The translations under genes and the position numbers were made by a program. Source: Buttiauxella noackiae ATCC 51607 (GTDB taxonomy: Bacteria > Pseudomonadota > Gammaproteobacteria > Enterobacterales > Enterobacteriaceae). From it: DNA of 64,000 nucleotides. How positions within the stretch are numbered: the first letter of the stretch is position 1; each line of letters opens with the position of its first letter. Positions 19,441 through 29,190 of this stretch are shown here, piece by piece. The stretch spans positions 1 to 64,000 of the forward strand of contig NZ_LXEO01000011.1 of assembly GCF_001654865.1 (NCBI RefSeq). The letters run 5' to 3'. Below the pieces are notes generated by a model. That model had not been told where the DNA came from and did no database searches. It was given only the letters and a program-made list of their open reading frames with translations.

Positions 19441-20484
19441 ATGAGTGAGCAAACCGTTCGTTTGACGCAGTACAGCCACGGAGCTGGTTGCGGCTGCAAA
19501 ATTTCCCCGAAAGTCCTGCAAACTATTCTGCACTCTGAGCAGGCTAAATTTGTCGATCCTAACTTGCTGGTAGGAAATGAAACCAGTGATGACGCGGCAG
19601 TTTATGATTTGGGCAACGGCACTTGTGTCATCAGCACCACCGACTTCTTTATGCCGATTGTCGACGATCCGTTCGACTTTGGGCGTATTGCTGCCACCAA
19701 CGCGATTAGCGACATTTACGCGATGGGCGGCAAACCGATTATGGCTATCGCTATTCTCGGCTGGCCGATTAACACCCTTGCACCAGAAATTGCCCGCAAA
19801 GTAATTGAAGGCGGGCGTTTTGTTTGCCAACAGGCGGGCATTTCCCTGGCAGGCGGTCACTCCATCGATGCGCCAGAGCCTATCTTTGGCCTTGCGGTTA
19901 CCGGGATCGTACCAACCGATCGCGTTAAGAAAAACAGCTCAGCTACCGCCGGTTGCAAACTGTTCCTCACCAAGCCGCTTGGTATTGGTGTGCTGACCAC
20001 AGCTGAGAAGAAATCCCTGCTAAAACCTGAGCACTACGGTCTTGCGGCGCAAGTGATGTGCCAGCTGAATAAACCGGGTGCGGAATTTGCCGACATCGAA
20101 GGTGTCACCGCCATGACGGATGTCACTGGTTTTGGCCTGCTCGGTCACCTCAGCGAAATGTGCCAGGGTGCGGGCGTTCAGGCCGAAGTGTGGTTTGATA
20201 AAGTGCCAAAATTACCTGAAGTTGAAAGCTATATCGCCCAGGGCTGTGTTCCTGGTGGGACTTCGCGCAACTTCGCAAGCTACGGTTATCTGATGGGCGA
20301 AATGACCCAGGCGCAGCGTGATCTACTGTGCGACCCACAAACTTCCGGCGGCTTGCTGTTAGCTGTTGAAGCCAACGCGGAAGCGGCGGTTGCCGCCGTT
20401 GCCGAAAAAAATGGCATCAAACTGACGGCTATTGGTGAGCTAAAAGAAGCTCGCGCCGGTCGCCCGATGATTGAGATTCGTTAA
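19441..20484 (+). CDS. selD: Selenide, water dikinase SelD
   Basis: A 347-residue protein, same length as E. coli SelD. The catalytic Cys17 and Lys20 are in Gly-Ala-Gly-Cys-Gly-Cys-Lys near the N-terminus, so this is the Cys rather than the selenocysteine form. PurM-like ATP-binding motifs follow (Asp-Asp-Ala-Ala; Gly-Gly-His-Ser). It makes selenophosphate from selenide and ATP for selenocysteine and selenouridine synthesis. topB begins four bases after its stop. Confidence 0.97.
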   Translation: MSEQTVRLTQYSHGAGCGCKISPKVLQTILHSEQAKFVDPNLLVGNETSDDAAVYDLGNGTCVISTTDFFMPIVDDPFDFGRIAATNAISDIYAMGGKPIMAIAILGWPINTLAPEIARKVIEGGRFVCQQAGISLAGGHSIDAPEPIFGLAVTGIVPTDRVKKNSSATAGCKLFLTKPLGIGVLTTAEKKSLLKPEHYGLAAQVMCQLNKPGAEFADIEGVTAMTDVTGFGLLGHLSEMCQGAGVQAEVWFDKVPKLPEVESYIAQGCVPGGTSRNFASYGYLMGEMTQAQRDLLCDPQTSGGLLLAVEANAEAAVAAVAEKNGIKLTAIGELKEARAGRPMIEIR

Positions 20485-20488
20485 TCGG

Positions 20489-22477
20489 ATGCGTCTGTTC
20501 ATTGCCGAAAAACCCAGCCTTGCTCGTGCTATTGCTGATGTGCTTCCAAAACCCCATCGCCGGGGTGACGGGTTCATTGAGTGTGGAAACGGGCAGGTTG
20601 TGACCTGGTGTATCGGTCACTTGCTGGAACAGGCTCAGCCAGATGCATACGATGCGCGCTACGCGCGCTGGAACCTTGCCGATTTGCCGATTGTGCCGGA
20701 AAAATGGCAGTTGCAGCCGCGTCCGTCGGTCACTAAACAGCTTAATGCCATCAAAAAACTACTCGTCCAGGCTGACGAAGTGGTTCATGCGGGTGACCCG
20801 GATCGTGAAGGGCAGTTGCTGGTCGATGAGGTTCTCGACTATCTGGAGCTTGCTCCGGCAAAGCGCCAGCAGGTTCAACGCTGCCTGATAAACGACCTCA
20901 ACCCGCAAGCCGTTGAACGTGCTATCAGTCGTCTGCGATCCAACAGCGAGTTTATACCGTTGTGTGTTTCGGCACTTGCACGAGCCCGTGCCGACTGGCT
21001 TTACGGTATCAACATGACTCGCGCTTACACTATTCTTGGCCGTAACGCCGGTTATCAGGGCGTGCTTTCGGTTGGACGTGTGCAAACGCCAGTGCTTGGG
21101 TTGGTGGTGCGTCGCGATGAAGAGATTGAGAATTTCATCGCCAAAGATTTCTTTGAAGTCAAAGCGCATATCGTCACACCTGCGGATGAACGCTTTGTGG
21201 CAACCTGGATCCCTAGCGAGTCTTGCGAGCCGTATCAGGATGAAGAAGGACGTTTGCTACATCGCCCGCTGGCTGAACATGTGGTTAACCGTATCGGCGG
21301 GCAGCCGGCAGTCGTCACGGCCTATAATGATAAACGGGAATCAGAAATCGCCCCGTTGCCGTTCTCGCTCTCCAGTCTGCAAATCGAGGCGGCAAAACGT
21401 TTTGGTCTAAGTGCGCAGAACGTGCTGGATATCTGCCAAAAATTGTATGAAACGCACAAACTCATTACTTACCCGCGTTCGGATTGTCGTTACCTGCCGG
21501 AAGAACATTTTGCGGGTCGCCATGCAGTGCTGAATGCGATTAGCGTTCATCAGCCGGATTTGCTGCCGCAGCCTGCGGTGAATACCGATCTGCGTAACCG
21601 TTGCTGGGACGATAAGAAAGTTGATGCGCACCACGCGATTATCCCTACGGCGCGTAGCTCAAAGATCTCGCTTTCTGAAAATGAAGCTAAAGTTTACAAC
21701 CTCGTCGCCCGACAATACTTAATGCAGTTCTGCCCCGACGCGGTGTTCCGTAAATGCACCATCGATCTCGATATTGCCGGCGGTAAATTTAACGCTAAAG
21801 CCCGTTTTCTGGCCGAAGCAGGCTGGCGCACACTGCTTGGCAGCAAAGAGCGTGATGAAGAGAACGACGGTACACCGCTGCCGGTGGTCGCTAAAGGCGA
21901 TGAGCTATTGTGCGAAAAAGGTGAGGTAGTTGAGCGTCAAACTCAGCCGCCGCGCCATTTCACCGATGCCACGCTGCTCTCAGCGATGACCGGAATCGCG
22001 CGTTTTGTGCAGGATAAAGATCTGAAGAAGATCCTACGCGCAACGGACGGACTGGGCACTGAAGCGACGCGTGCCGGGATCATTGAGCTATTGTTTAAGC
22101 GAACGTTCCTGGTAAAAAAAGGGCGCTATATACATTCATCGGATGCCGGACGAGCGTTGATCCATTCGTTGCCAGAGCTTGCGGCAAGACCGGATATGAC
22201 GGCTCAGTGGGAGTCAACGCTGACGCAAATCAGCGAAAAGCAATGTCGATATCAGGACTTCATGCAGCCGTTGGTTCAAACGCTGTATGACCTGATTCAC
22301 CAGGCTCGGACCAAGCCGGTTCATCATGCTTTCAAAGGCGTTAAAGCGCCTGACGAGCAGAAAAAACCGCGTAAGCAATGGACGAAAAAAGAGGGTAGTG
22401 ATGATGCAACTAAGAAGCCTGCTCGCCGCCGCCGTAGCGCTGATGGTGACTCTGCCAGTGATGGCGCAGCGTCTTGA
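20489..22477 (+). CDS. topB: DNA topoisomerase III
   Basis: A 662-residue type IA topoisomerase. It starts with the TOPRIM domain (Phe-Ile-Ala-Glu-Lys-Pro-Ser and His-Ala-Gly-Asp-Pro-Asp-Arg-Glu-Gly); the active-site Tyr is in Thr-Tyr-Pro-Arg-Ser-Asp. It has a Lys/Arg-rich C-terminal tail, slightly longer than in E. coli (653). It decatenates DNA and resolves recombination intermediates. The start is the Met of Met-Arg-Leu-Phe, four bases after selD. The last 77 bases overlap ynjH in another frame. Confidence 0.96.
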   Translation: MRLFIAEKPSLARAIADVLPKPHRRGDGFIECGNGQVVTWCIGHLLEQAQPDAYDARYARWNLADLPIVPEKWQLQPRPSVTKQLNAIKKLLVQADEVVHAGDPDREGQLLVDEVLDYLELAPAKRQQVQRCLINDLNPQAVERAISRLRSNSEFIPLCVSALARARADWLYGINMTRAYTILGRNAGYQGVLSVGRVQTPVLGLVVRRDEEIENFIAKDFFEVKAHIVTPADERFVATWIPSESCEPYQDEEGRLLHRPLAEHVVNRIGGQPAVVTAYNDKRESEIAPLPFSLSSLQIEAAKRFGLSAQNVLDICQKLYETHKLITYPRSDCRYLPEEHFAGRHAVLNAISVHQPDLLPQPAVNTDLRNRCWDDKKVDAHHAIIPTARSSKISLSENEAKVYNLVARQYLMQFCPDAVFRKCTIDLDIAGGKFNAKARFLAEAGWRTLLGSKERDEENDGTPLPVVAKGDELLCEKGEVVERQTQPPRHFTDATLLSAMTGIARFVQDKDLKKILRATDGLGTEATRAGIIELLFKRTFLVKKGRYIHSSDAGRALIHSLPELAARPDMTAQWESTLTQISEKQCRYQDFMQPLVQTLYDLIHQARTKPVHHAFKGVKAPDEQKKPRKQWTKKEGSDDATKKPARRRRSADGDSASDGAAS

Positions 22478-22685
22478 TCCACAGGTAGATATCTCGGTGC
22501 CGCCGGAAGTGTTCAGCAGTCAGGGACAGCGCGCTGCACCCTGTAACCAATGCTGCATTTATCAGGATCAAAATTACTCGGAAGGTGCGGTGGTGAAAGC
22601 TGATGGTGGCGTTTTGCTGCAATGCCAGCGTGATGAAAAAACGCTGAGCACTAACCCTTTAGTCTGGCGTCGCGTAAAGACATAA
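22401..22685 (+). CDS. ynjH: DUF1496 exported protein YnjH
   Basis: A 94-residue protein with a signal peptide (cleavage after Met-Ala-Gln, about residue 22). The mature domain holds Pro-Cys-Asn-Gln-Cys-Cys, Asp-Gln-Asn-Tyr-Ser-Glu-Gly-Ala and Leu-Leu-Gln-Cys, matching E. coli YnjH. Function unknown; the four Cys suggest periplasmic disulfides. GAGGG precedes the tandem ATGs at 22401/22404. It overlaps the end of topB by 77 bases and the end of convergent nudG by 35 bases. Confidence 0.87.
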   Translation: MMQLRSLLAAAVALMVTLPVMAQRLDPQVDISVPPEVFSSQGQRAAPCNQCCIYQDQNYSEGAVVKADGGVLLQCQRDEKTLSTNPLVWRRVKT

Positions 22686-23058
22686 ACGCTTCAAGTAACG
22701 GAATATCTGCCGGGGCGAGATCGTAACCAAATGCCTCGGCAGGTAAACACCAGGCCAGCTCGCTGTGGCACAGTGCTTTCATTTCGCCACTAAATTCCGC
22801 CACATGCCAGGCATGAAGATGAATAATCCGCCCCGAAACTTCACGTTTATGGCTGGCAATGTAATCGCCCACTAACGCTTCTATCATTAACTCTTCTTTC
22901 AGTTCCCGTGCCAGGGCTTGCGGCTGCGATTCACCGTTATCTACCTTGCCGCCAGGAAACTCCCACAAACCCGCCTGGTCACCGCTTTCCGGGCGACGAG
23001 CAAGCAAAATTTTACCGTGCTGCTCGATAATTGCGGCAACAACATCAATGGTTTTCAT
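22651..23058 (-). CDS. nudG: Nudix CTP pyrophosphohydrolase NudG
   Basis: A 135-residue protein, same length as E. coli NudG. The Nudix box is visible: Gly-Gly-Lys-Val-Asp-x-Gly-Glu-Ser, then Arg-Glu-Leu-Lys-Glu-Glu-Leu. It hydrolyses CTP, dCTP and oxidised pyrimidine/purine nucleotides to the monophosphates, cleaning the nucleotide pool. The start is the Met of Met-Lys-Thr-Ile-Asp; a 62-residue upstream extension would overlap divergent ynjA and was rejected. Its end overlaps ynjH on the opposite strand. Confidence 0.94.
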   Translation of the reverse strand: MKTIDVVAAIIEQHGKILLARRPESGDQAGLWEFPGGKVDNGESQPQALARELKEELMIEALVGDYIASHKREVSGRIIHLHAWHVAEFSGEMKALCHSELAWCLPAEAFGYDLAPADIPLLEAFMSLRDARLKG

Positions 23059-23134
23059 GATACCAATCCGTTCTTTGTCTAAGGGCGTGGCATAATACGC
23101 GCCACCAAAGATTATCTGAAGATCTTCCCGAATT

Positions 23135-23710
23135 ATGATTAAAAACAGCTCTCCATGGGTGACACCGCTTAAAAAATTGCCTGCCAGTTTGCGGCCTATA
23201 ATCTCAATGCAGGAAAAGCACTTCGGTTCGGTGCTCAATCCCACCCGCTGGTGGGGGCGTTTCCCTTATTTATTCTGGCTGGTCGCGCTGTTTGTCGGTT
23301 TTCTGGAAAGACGCCGTGCTGGTATCGACCCGGTGGTGCGCTCGCTGGTGATGACCCGTGTTTCCCAGCAATGCTGTTGTGAGTTTTGTATTGATGCCAA
23401 TAACTTACGGCTGGCTGAACGTAGCGGTTCGATGGACAAAGTGCTGGCTGTAGCTAACTGGCGTGAAGAAGCATTGTTTTCAGCCAAAGAGCAGGCCGCA
23501 TTGGCCTATGCTGACGCAATGACTGCAACACCTCCGCAAATCAGTGATGCGCTAAAAGCCGAACTGAAAACGCATTACGATGAGAAAACCATTACTGAAT
23601 TAACCGCGCTCATTGCTTTTCAAAACCTGTCTGCACGCTTTAATGCCGCACTGGATATTCCGGCGCAAGGGCTGTGCGTAAGTGCTACCGGGAAACAGCC
23701 CCATGTTTGA
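23135..23710 (+). CDS. ynjA: Carboxymuconolactone decarboxylase (AhpD-like) family protein YnjA
   Basis: A 191-residue protein matching E. coli YnjA, with Trp-Trp-Gly-Arg-Ile/Phe-Pro early, the Cys-Glu-Phe-Cys motif of AhpD-like proteins, and a C-terminal Asn-Leu-Ser-Ala-Arg-Phe-Asn-Ala. The Cys-x-x-Cys pair suggests peroxidase or thiol chemistry, unproven here. A hydrophobic stretch precedes the motif. In E. coli ynjA heads ynjABCDE; here it is separated from ynjB-E and pairs with ynjF instead, overlapping it by eight bases. Confidence 0.88.
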   Translation: MIKNSSPWVTPLKKLPASLRPIISMQEKHFGSVLNPTRWWGRFPYLFWLVALFVGFLERRRAGIDPVVRSLVMTRVSQQCCCEFCIDANNLRLAERSGSMDKVLAVANWREEALFSAKEQAALAYADAMTATPPQISDALKAELKTHYDEKTITELTALIAFQNLSARFNAALDIPAQGLCVSATGKQPHV

Positions 23711-24323
23711 TAGCTACCTTCATCCGCGTATAAAACCGACGCTTGAGCGCGTGGCAAGCGCGCTGGATAAACCAGGCATTTCACCAGATGGACTAACCCT
23801 GCTCGGCTTCGCCATCGGCGTGCTCGCTTTGCCATTTCTGGCGCTGCAATGGTATGGCGCAGCGCTCGTTGCCATCGTCCTGAATCGCCTGTTCGATGGA
23901 TTAGATGGCGCACTGGCAAGGCGGAGGGGGCTGACGGATGCGGGCGGTTTTCTGGATATTGCGCTGGATTTCTTGTTTTACGCGCTGGTGCCGTTTGGTT
24001 TTATTCTTGCAGATCCCGCGCACAATGCACTCGCAGGCGCGTGGTTGCTGTTTGCCTTTATCGGCACCGGCAGCAGTTTCCTGGCTTTTGCTGCCGTCGC
24101 GCAAAAACACCAGCTTGATAACCCCGGCTATGCACATAAATCATTTTACTATCTCGGTGGGTTGACCGAAGGCACGGAGACTATCGCATTATTTGTGTTG
24201 AGCTGCCTGTTTCCACAGTGGTTTGTCTGGTTTGCGTGGGTGTTTGGTGCGCTATGCATGATGACAACATTTACGCGGGTGTGGAGTGGGTATGAGACTT
24301 TAAGACGGGTGGATAAGCGCTAG
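23703..24323 (+). CDS. ynjF: CDP-alcohol phosphatidyltransferase-family membrane protein YnjF
   Basis: A 206-residue membrane protein, same length as E. coli YnjF. The family signature reads Asp-Gly-Leu-Asp-Gly-Ala-Leu-Ala-Arg, eight residues, Gly, three residues, Asp, three residues, Asp. Several transmembrane segments surround it. It should transfer a phosphoalcohol group from a CDP-linked donor to an alcohol acceptor; the lipid is unknown. The start overlaps the end of ynjA (ATG at 23703). Its last codons lie inside a REP-like repeat. Confidence 0.92.
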   Translation: MFDSYLHPRIKPTLERVASALDKPGISPDGLTLLGFAIGVLALPFLALQWYGAALVAIVLNRLFDGLDGALARRRGLTDAGGFLDIALDFLFYALVPFGFILADPAHNALAGAWLLFAFIGTGSSFLAFAAVAQKHQLDNPGYAHKSFYYLGGLTEGTETIALFVLSCLFPQWFVWFAWVFGALCMMTTFTRVWSGYETLRRVDKR

Positions 24324-24334
24324 CGTCATCCACC
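24308..24334. repeat. REP-like palindromic repeat, copy 1
   Basis: GGTGGATAAGCG ... CATCCACC forms an imperfect palindrome. Copies occur again at 24358-24386 and 48509-48535, so this is a dispersed family. This copy overlaps the ynjF stop codon. Confidence 0.7.
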
Positions 24335-24357
24335 TTTTCTGCATACTGTCAGTTGTA

Positions 24358-24386
24358 CGGTGGATAAGCGACAGCGCCATCCACCG
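24358..24386. repeat. REP-like palindromic repeat, copy 2
   Basis: CGGTGGATAAGCG-ACAG-CGCCATCCACCG, with perfect outer arms of 8-9 bases, lies 23 bases after copy 1 in the same orientation. It is between the convergent genes ynjF and ynjE and may act as a transcription stop or mRNA stabiliser for both. Confidence 0.75.
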
Positions 24387-24399
24387 TTAATCGCAATGC

Positions 24400-25695
24400 T
24401 TAATCCGGTTTACGTTCACCCGTCACAACCGGGTTCTTCGGATTGCTGCTCCACTCATACCAGCCACCGTCGTATACACCCACATTCTGCCAACCCATCG
24501 CGCGGGCATACATGAAGGTTTCAGAGGCGCGCCAGCCGGTGCCGCAATAAAACGCGACGTGCTGATCCGGCGTGATGTTCCAGCTTTTCCACATTGCTGC
24601 GATGTCGTCAGCTGAACGCATGGTGCCGTCTGGGTTATGGAAATCTTCCATATGGGTGGAGTCTGAACCTGCATGGCCCCAGCGCGCCCCGGCAATTTCG
24701 CCTTTTGGCTTAATGTAGCTATAACCGCTGGTAGTGCCGATAAATTCAGGCCATGAACGAATACTCACCAAAGAGGCATCTTTACGCCCGAGCAGCCCGC
24801 GAGCCTGTTCTGTATCAAGCATCAGCTGTGGCTGGCCTGGGAAAGGTGCACCAAAGTCTGCCGCAGGTTTAACGTCACCCGGTAAACCGCGTTCCACAGG
24901 CAATTTGGCATCAGACCAACTCTGCCAGCCGCCATCGAGCAAACGCACATCTTTCACACCTGCATACAACAGAATTTGCGCGACACGTGCCGCAGCGTAG
25001 ACATCACGGCCGTACATCACCACCGTGGTATCATGGCGAATGCCGTGTTTGGCTAACAGCGCCTTGAGCTTGTCGTCGGACACTTTATTCCACAACGGCT
25101 CGCTTTCGATATCGTTGGTATCGATGTAATCAGCACCTGGAATATGGCTCAGCAAATACTGCTTAGGCGCGCCCCAGGCGGCTTCGATAATTTTCACTTC
25201 GCCTGCAGGTTGCGCCGCGACAGGCTTATTCTGCATCAGGTTATGTAACCATTGCGGGTAAACGAGTTGCTCGAAGTGCGCCATTTTCTGCAAGCGCGCA
25301 GGCTGTTGCAGCGCATCTGAGAGCAGCGCGATATGGGTGTAGCCAAGGCTCGTCAGGCGCTCTTTAACCGCTTTGGTTTCAGCGCTTTGACCATACAGCG
25401 CAATCAGGCTATCTGGCGCGATGCTGTGTTGTTTTGCCCACAGTTGCAGTTGTTCATCGTTCATCATGCCTAACCAACTGGCCGATAAATTCAGTGCAGC
25501 AGGTTCATGCCCACCCACACCGTGAACGGTTTGCGGCCAGCCGTTATAAAAGGCACTTGGACGTGTATCAATAACCATCCCTTTTTGTGCCTGAAGATTG
25601 GAGAAAGTCATCTGAGAAGGTTGACCAGCAGCGATAGCCATATGCGCCAACCCGGATAACATCAAGGCGGCGGTTAGTTGAGAAACACGTTTCAT
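24400..25695 (-). CDS. ynjE: Periplasmic thiosulfate sulfurtransferase YnjE (three rhodanese domains)
   Basis: A 431-residue protein with a signal peptide (about residues 1-22) and three tandem rhodanese domains, like E. coli YnjE (435). The active Cys of the last domain is in Tyr-Cys-Gly-Thr-Gly-Trp-Arg-Ala. It moves sulfane sulfur from thiosulfate or a protein donor in the periplasm. It is the last gene of the minus-strand ynjB-C-D-E run, 94 bases after ynjD. Confidence 0.93.
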   Translation of the reverse strand: MKRVSQLTAALMLSGLAHMAIAAGQPSQMTFSNLQAQKGMVIDTRPSAFYNGWPQTVHGVGGHEPAALNLSASWLGMMNDEQLQLWAKQHSIAPDSLIALYGQSAETKAVKERLTSLGYTHIALLSDALQQPARLQKMAHFEQLVYPQWLHNLMQNKPVAAQPAGEVKIIEAAWGAPKQYLLSHIPGADYIDTNDIESEPLWNKVSDDKLKALLAKHGIRHDTTVVMYGRDVYAAARVAQILLYAGVKDVRLLDGGWQSWSDAKLPVERGLPGDVKPAADFGAPFPGQPQLMLDTEQARGLLGRKDASLVSIRSWPEFIGTTSGYSYIKPKGEIAGARWGHAGSDSTHMEDFHNPDGTMRSADDIAAMWKSWNITPDQHVAFYCGTGWRASETFMYARAMGWQNVGVYDGGWYEWSSNPKNPVVTGERKPD

Positions 25696-25789
25696 CTTAT
25701 AACCTGAAAAGAAGAGAAAAAAAGAGCCGCTATTCTTGCCGAATAACGCCAGCTATTCCTTGCGATAACGCATAATTATGTATGACAAA

Positions 25790-26428
25790 TTAATAGCCCG
25801 AACCACCGACCGTAATAATATGCCCGCCTGTGGGAATATCTTGCGGATCGTGTGTGACCAGTACCACCGGAATGGCCTGTTGCTCAACTTGCTGCCAGAC
25901 GAACTGGCGGAACTGCTCGCGTAAGGTCTGATCCATTCGTGAGAAAGGCTCATCGAGCAACAGGGATTCGGGCTTCGCCAATAATGCCCGCAACACGCTG
26001 ACGCGCGCACGTTCACCGCCGGAAAGTGTTGCAGGGTCGCGTCGGGAGAAATGGGTTAGCTGCGCGTTTGCCAACGCTTGTTCGACATAATACTGCCGTT
26101 GTTCACGCCCTTTAATTGTTGCGGGTAGGGCCATCGCCAGGTTTTGCCCAACATTCAAATGCGCAAACAACAGAGCATCCTGAAAAAGAATGCCAATATT
26201 TCGCCGCGCGGTTGGGAGCGTATCGCGGCGTTGCTGGTTAAGCCACAGCTCTCCTTTAACGCTAAATTCCGCAGGCAACGCGCCAATCATCCAGCTTAGA
26301 AATGTCGATTTTCCGGCCCCGGATGGCCCCATTAGCGTCAGCACCTCGCCGGGGGAGACTGTGAAACTCAAATTCTGAATCAACGAGTGTGCGGCATAAG
26401 AAATAGAACAATCCTGAACACGCAGCAT
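25790..26428 (-). CDS. ynjD: ABC transporter ATP-binding protein YnjD
   Basis: A 212-residue ATPase with Walker A Gly-Pro-Ser-Gly-Ala-Gly-Lys-Ser-Thr (34-42), signature Leu-Ser-Gly-Gly-Glu, Walker B Leu-Leu-Leu-Asp-Glu-Pro and switch His in Val-Thr-His-Asp. It powers the YnjBC importer. The ATG overlaps the ynjC stop in a TAATG junction. The substrate of the transporter is unproven. Confidence 0.93.
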   Translation of the reverse strand: MLRVQDCSISYAAHSLIQNLSFTVSPGEVLTLMGPSGAGKSTFLSWMIGALPAEFSVKGELWLNQQRRDTLPTARRNIGILFQDALLFAHLNVGQNLAMALPATIKGREQRQYYVEQALANAQLTHFSRRDPATLSGGERARVSVLRALLAKPESLLLDEPFSRMDQTLREQFRQFVWQQVEQQAIPVVLVTHDPQDIPTGGHIITVGGSGY

Positions 26429-28008
26429 TAGCGTAATCCTTGTCGATAATGGGTGAGCAGACTGCTGAGCTGTCGCATGGCAATAAACATGATTGCCGGA
26501 AGTAGCATTTGTAACAGCGCCTGAATGGCCTGCTGCTGCGGGTCACCGCCGCTACTGAGTGCCACAGTTTCTGTTGTGACGGAGGTAAAGCGCCCTGCAC
26601 CTGCGTACAGCGTCGGTAAATATTGCGCGACGCTCACTGAAAACCCAACAGCCAGAGAGGCCAGTAGCGGGCGGATAAGCAATGGCAGCTTAACCCTGCA
26701 TAAAATTTTCCACGCTGACCAGCCAAATGTTTGCGCTGTAATTGTCAGGCGCGCATCAAACTGATGCCACGCAGGGCGTGCGACCAGCAGCATATAGGGG
26801 ACAACCCACAGCAAATGGCTCCAGATAATGCCCAGCCAGCTACCGTCTTGATCTATAACCAGCAAGATTTGATATTGCCCGGCAACCAGCGGTAGAGCGG
26901 GTAAGAAAAGCGGTAGCGCAAGCCAGAGATCAAAGCGTGAACTTCCTCCTTCCAGCCACAGAACAACCACCAGCAAACCTATCAGGCTGCTTGCCAGCGC
27001 CAGCAGTAATGTGGTGGTTAATGGTGATAGTTCCGCCGCTTGCCAGCCGGTAAGGGCGAATGCATCAGGCAACAGTGCCGGGTAAAACCAGCCATCTGCA
27101 AATGACCACAGCACCAGCATTGCTATCGCTGCAGTGCCGGTGAGAGCCATGATAAAACCAGATGCTAATGCCACAGGCTGAATGCTGAATTGATGACGCT
27201 TGCCGGAAAATTGCCCCAGGGCACGGCGGACAAACAGCCATGCGGCGTAGCCAACGGTGCTAAAAATCCCCAACATCACCACGAGCAGCAGTGACGTTAA
27301 CATGCCCATTGCCACACGTTGCGGATCGGCATCGGTAAGCCACTGCCAGGCCAGAACCGCGAGCGTTGGTGGGTTGTTCGGGCCCAGCATGATTGCTACA
27401 TCCACGACAGACAAGCTGTAGGCTACAACTGCCAACAACGCCCATTTCAGGCGCGGCAATAACTGCGCAACCAGCACTCGAATACGGCTTTGCAATGGGC
27501 CATAACCCAGGCTTTGGGCCACGGTTAGTTGTTGGGAAAGGGATTGCAGGTTGAGCTGTGTGCTGGCAACCCATAGCAGGAACCAGCACTCTTTCAGTGC
27601 CAGCAAGATACCCAGCCCAACACCATTTTCATCAACATGAAACGACACGCTGCATAGACGCGCCAGCCAGCCGTTATCGGAAAACAGGAATAAAAAGCCG
27701 CTGGCAAAAGCGACGTGGGGGAGAGCCAAAAGTAATGGCAGTCGTGAGGTCAAACGTTGCCAGTGTGCGCCTGGCCATAGGCCGCAAAGCAGCACAAGGC
27801 AAAGAGTCGATGAGCCTGCAACGCTAATCACAGTCGAATTTAATGTGGCTTGCAGCGCACCAGACCACTGGTTGTCGGCCCACAGCTGATGCCAGATATC
27901 GGGCATCAACATCGGTTTTGCCATCATCGCTAAGCCTGGTAGCAGCGGCGCGAAAACACACCCCACTGCAAGCAAGGCTAAGGTGCGTTGCAGCACGCGG
28001 TTACTCAC
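26428..28008 (-). CDS. ynjC: ABC transporter permease YnjC (fused double permease)
   Basis: A roughly 526-residue membrane protein made of two fused permease halves with about 12 hydrophobic segments, as in E. coli YnjC (511). It forms the channel of the YnjBCD importer. I preferred the GTG at 28008, which overlaps the ynjB stop (GTGA) and has GGAG just upstream, over an in-frame ATG at 28032 that lies inside ynjB. Confidence 0.88.
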   Translation of the reverse strand: MSNRVLQRTLALLAVGCVFAPLLPGLAMMAKPMLMPDIWHQLWADNQWSGALQATLNSTVISVAGSSTLCLVLLCGLWPGAHWQRLTSRLPLLLALPHVAFASGFLFLFSDNGWLARLCSVSFHVDENGVGLGILLALKECWFLLWVASTQLNLQSLSQQLTVAQSLGYGPLQSRIRVLVAQLLPRLKWALLAVVAYSLSVVDVAIMLGPNNPPTLAVLAWQWLTDADPQRVAMGMLTSLLLVVMLGIFSTVGYAAWLFVRRALGQFSGKRHQFSIQPVALASGFIMALTGTAAIAMLVLWSFADGWFYPALLPDAFALTGWQAAELSPLTTTLLLALASSLIGLLVVVLWLEGGSSRFDLWLALPLFLPALPLVAGQYQILLVIDQDGSWLGIIWSHLLWVVPYMLLVARPAWHQFDARLTITAQTFGWSAWKILCRVKLPLLIRPLLASLAVGFSVSVAQYLPTLYAGAGRFTSVTTETVALSSGGDPQQQAIQALLQMLLPAIMFIAMRQLSSLLTHYRQGLR

Positions 28009-29180
28009 TTCGCTCCGTAACGCTGTAACCACTCTTTTTCCAGCGCATTAACCCAGGCAGCATGAGGTTCAGGCAGATATGGCACTGCTTGCAGATGGGC
28101 TGGTTTTTGCGCATCGAGCTGCTCATTTAATGGCGCAGGCAGCGTTGCGCTATCCAGAACGGTGGCATCACCCCAGACTGCCGGGGTGGCTTTGCGAATT
28201 TGCGCTTGTGGAGACATCAGGAAATTTGCCAGCACCTGAGCCCCCGCCTGGGAGCGGGCATTGGCTGGAATGGTGACAAAATGGACGTTGCCCAACATGC
28301 CTTGCTCAAAGCCAAATGCCTCTGCTGTTTTTGGCAGTTGCTTGCGGTCGATAAGGTTATCGACATGTGCGGGATTGAACGTTACAGAGAGCAGCAACTC
28401 GCCGTCTGCAAGCATTCGGTCCATGCGAGCCGGTGTTGATGGGAACGTTTTACCTTCACGCCACAACAGAGGATGCAGTTTGTCCAGATACTCCCATAGC
28501 GGAGCGGTAACCTGGTTAAAAGTTGCCTGATTCGGTGGCAGGCGCAGCGCCTGCGAGTCGCGGGTCAGCACAATCAATAACTGCTCGATAAATGCAGTGC
28601 CGGTGAAATCCGGTGGGCGAGGGTAGCTCAGTTTGCCGGGGTTCGCTTTGGCGAATGTCAGCAAATCCGCCGCACTACGCGGGAATTCCACATTAGGCTG
28701 TTTGTTGCCAATCAACATCAACTGAGCGCTACCCCAGGGTGCTTCAGCACCGTCCGTCGGCTGTGAGAAATCCTCGCGCACGGTTTTTTTCTGGTCTACG
28801 TAACGCCAGTTGGGTAATTCCCACGCCCAGCTTTCTTTCAACAATCCGGCTTGTTTTAATGTGTGGAAGTTTTCGCCATTGACCCACAGTAAATCGACCG
28901 ACCCTTTTTCTTTGCGCCCGGCGGCGGCTTCACTCTGGATACGTTTTACCGCATCAGCGGCATCAGCCAGACGCACTACTTTTACTGTCACACCATACTG
29001 CTGCTTCATCTCACCAGCCACCCAGTCGAGATAACTGTTTACCGCAGGGTCGCCACCCCAGGCGTTGAAGTAAACGGTCTGGCCGTTCGCCTGCTGGCGC
29101 AGAGCGTTCCAGTTGGTGGGTTGTGCACAGGCTGCGAAGCTGAGCGCAACAAGCGACAGCAAAAGTGTTAAAAGGCGCAA
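28005..29180 (-). CDS. ynjB: ABC transporter substrate-binding protein YnjB
   Basis: A 391-residue periplasmic binding protein with a signal peptide (ending Ala-Ala-Cys-Ala about residue 19). Family motifs such as Tyr-Phe-Asn-Ala-Trp-Gly-Gly and Asp-Leu-Leu-Trp-Val-Asn-Gly-Glu are present. It matches E. coli YnjB (388). It starts with TTG, preceded by AAGGA seven bases away; no ATG fits better. The AAGGA lies next to the stop of the upstream TVP38 gene, so translation may be coupled. The ligand is not established. Confidence 0.92.
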   Translation of the reverse strand: MRLLTLLLSLVALSFAACAQPTNWNALRQQANGQTVYFNAWGGDPAVNSYLDWVAGEMKQQYGVTVKVVRLADAADAVKRIQSEAAAGRKEKGSVDLLWVNGENFHTLKQAGLLKESWAWELPNWRYVDQKKTVREDFSQPTDGAEAPWGSAQLMLIGNKQPNVEFPRSAADLLTFAKANPGKLSYPRPPDFTGTAFIEQLLIVLTRDSQALRLPPNQATFNQVTAPLWEYLDKLHPLLWREGKTFPSTPARMDRMLADGELLLSVTFNPAHVDNLIDRKQLPKTAEAFGFEQGMLGNVHFVTIPANARSQAGAQVLANFLMSPQAQIRKATPAVWGDATVLDSATLPAPLNEQLDAQKPAHLQAVPYLPEPHAAWVNALEKEWLQRYGAK

Positions 29181-29190
29181 AATGGGGTCC

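Noticed and set aside
24308-24386. Possible start of a CRISPR array (two similar units 50 bases apart)
   Set aside because: Units are palindromic REP-like elements, only two in number, variable in sequence, and a third single copy lies 24 kb away.
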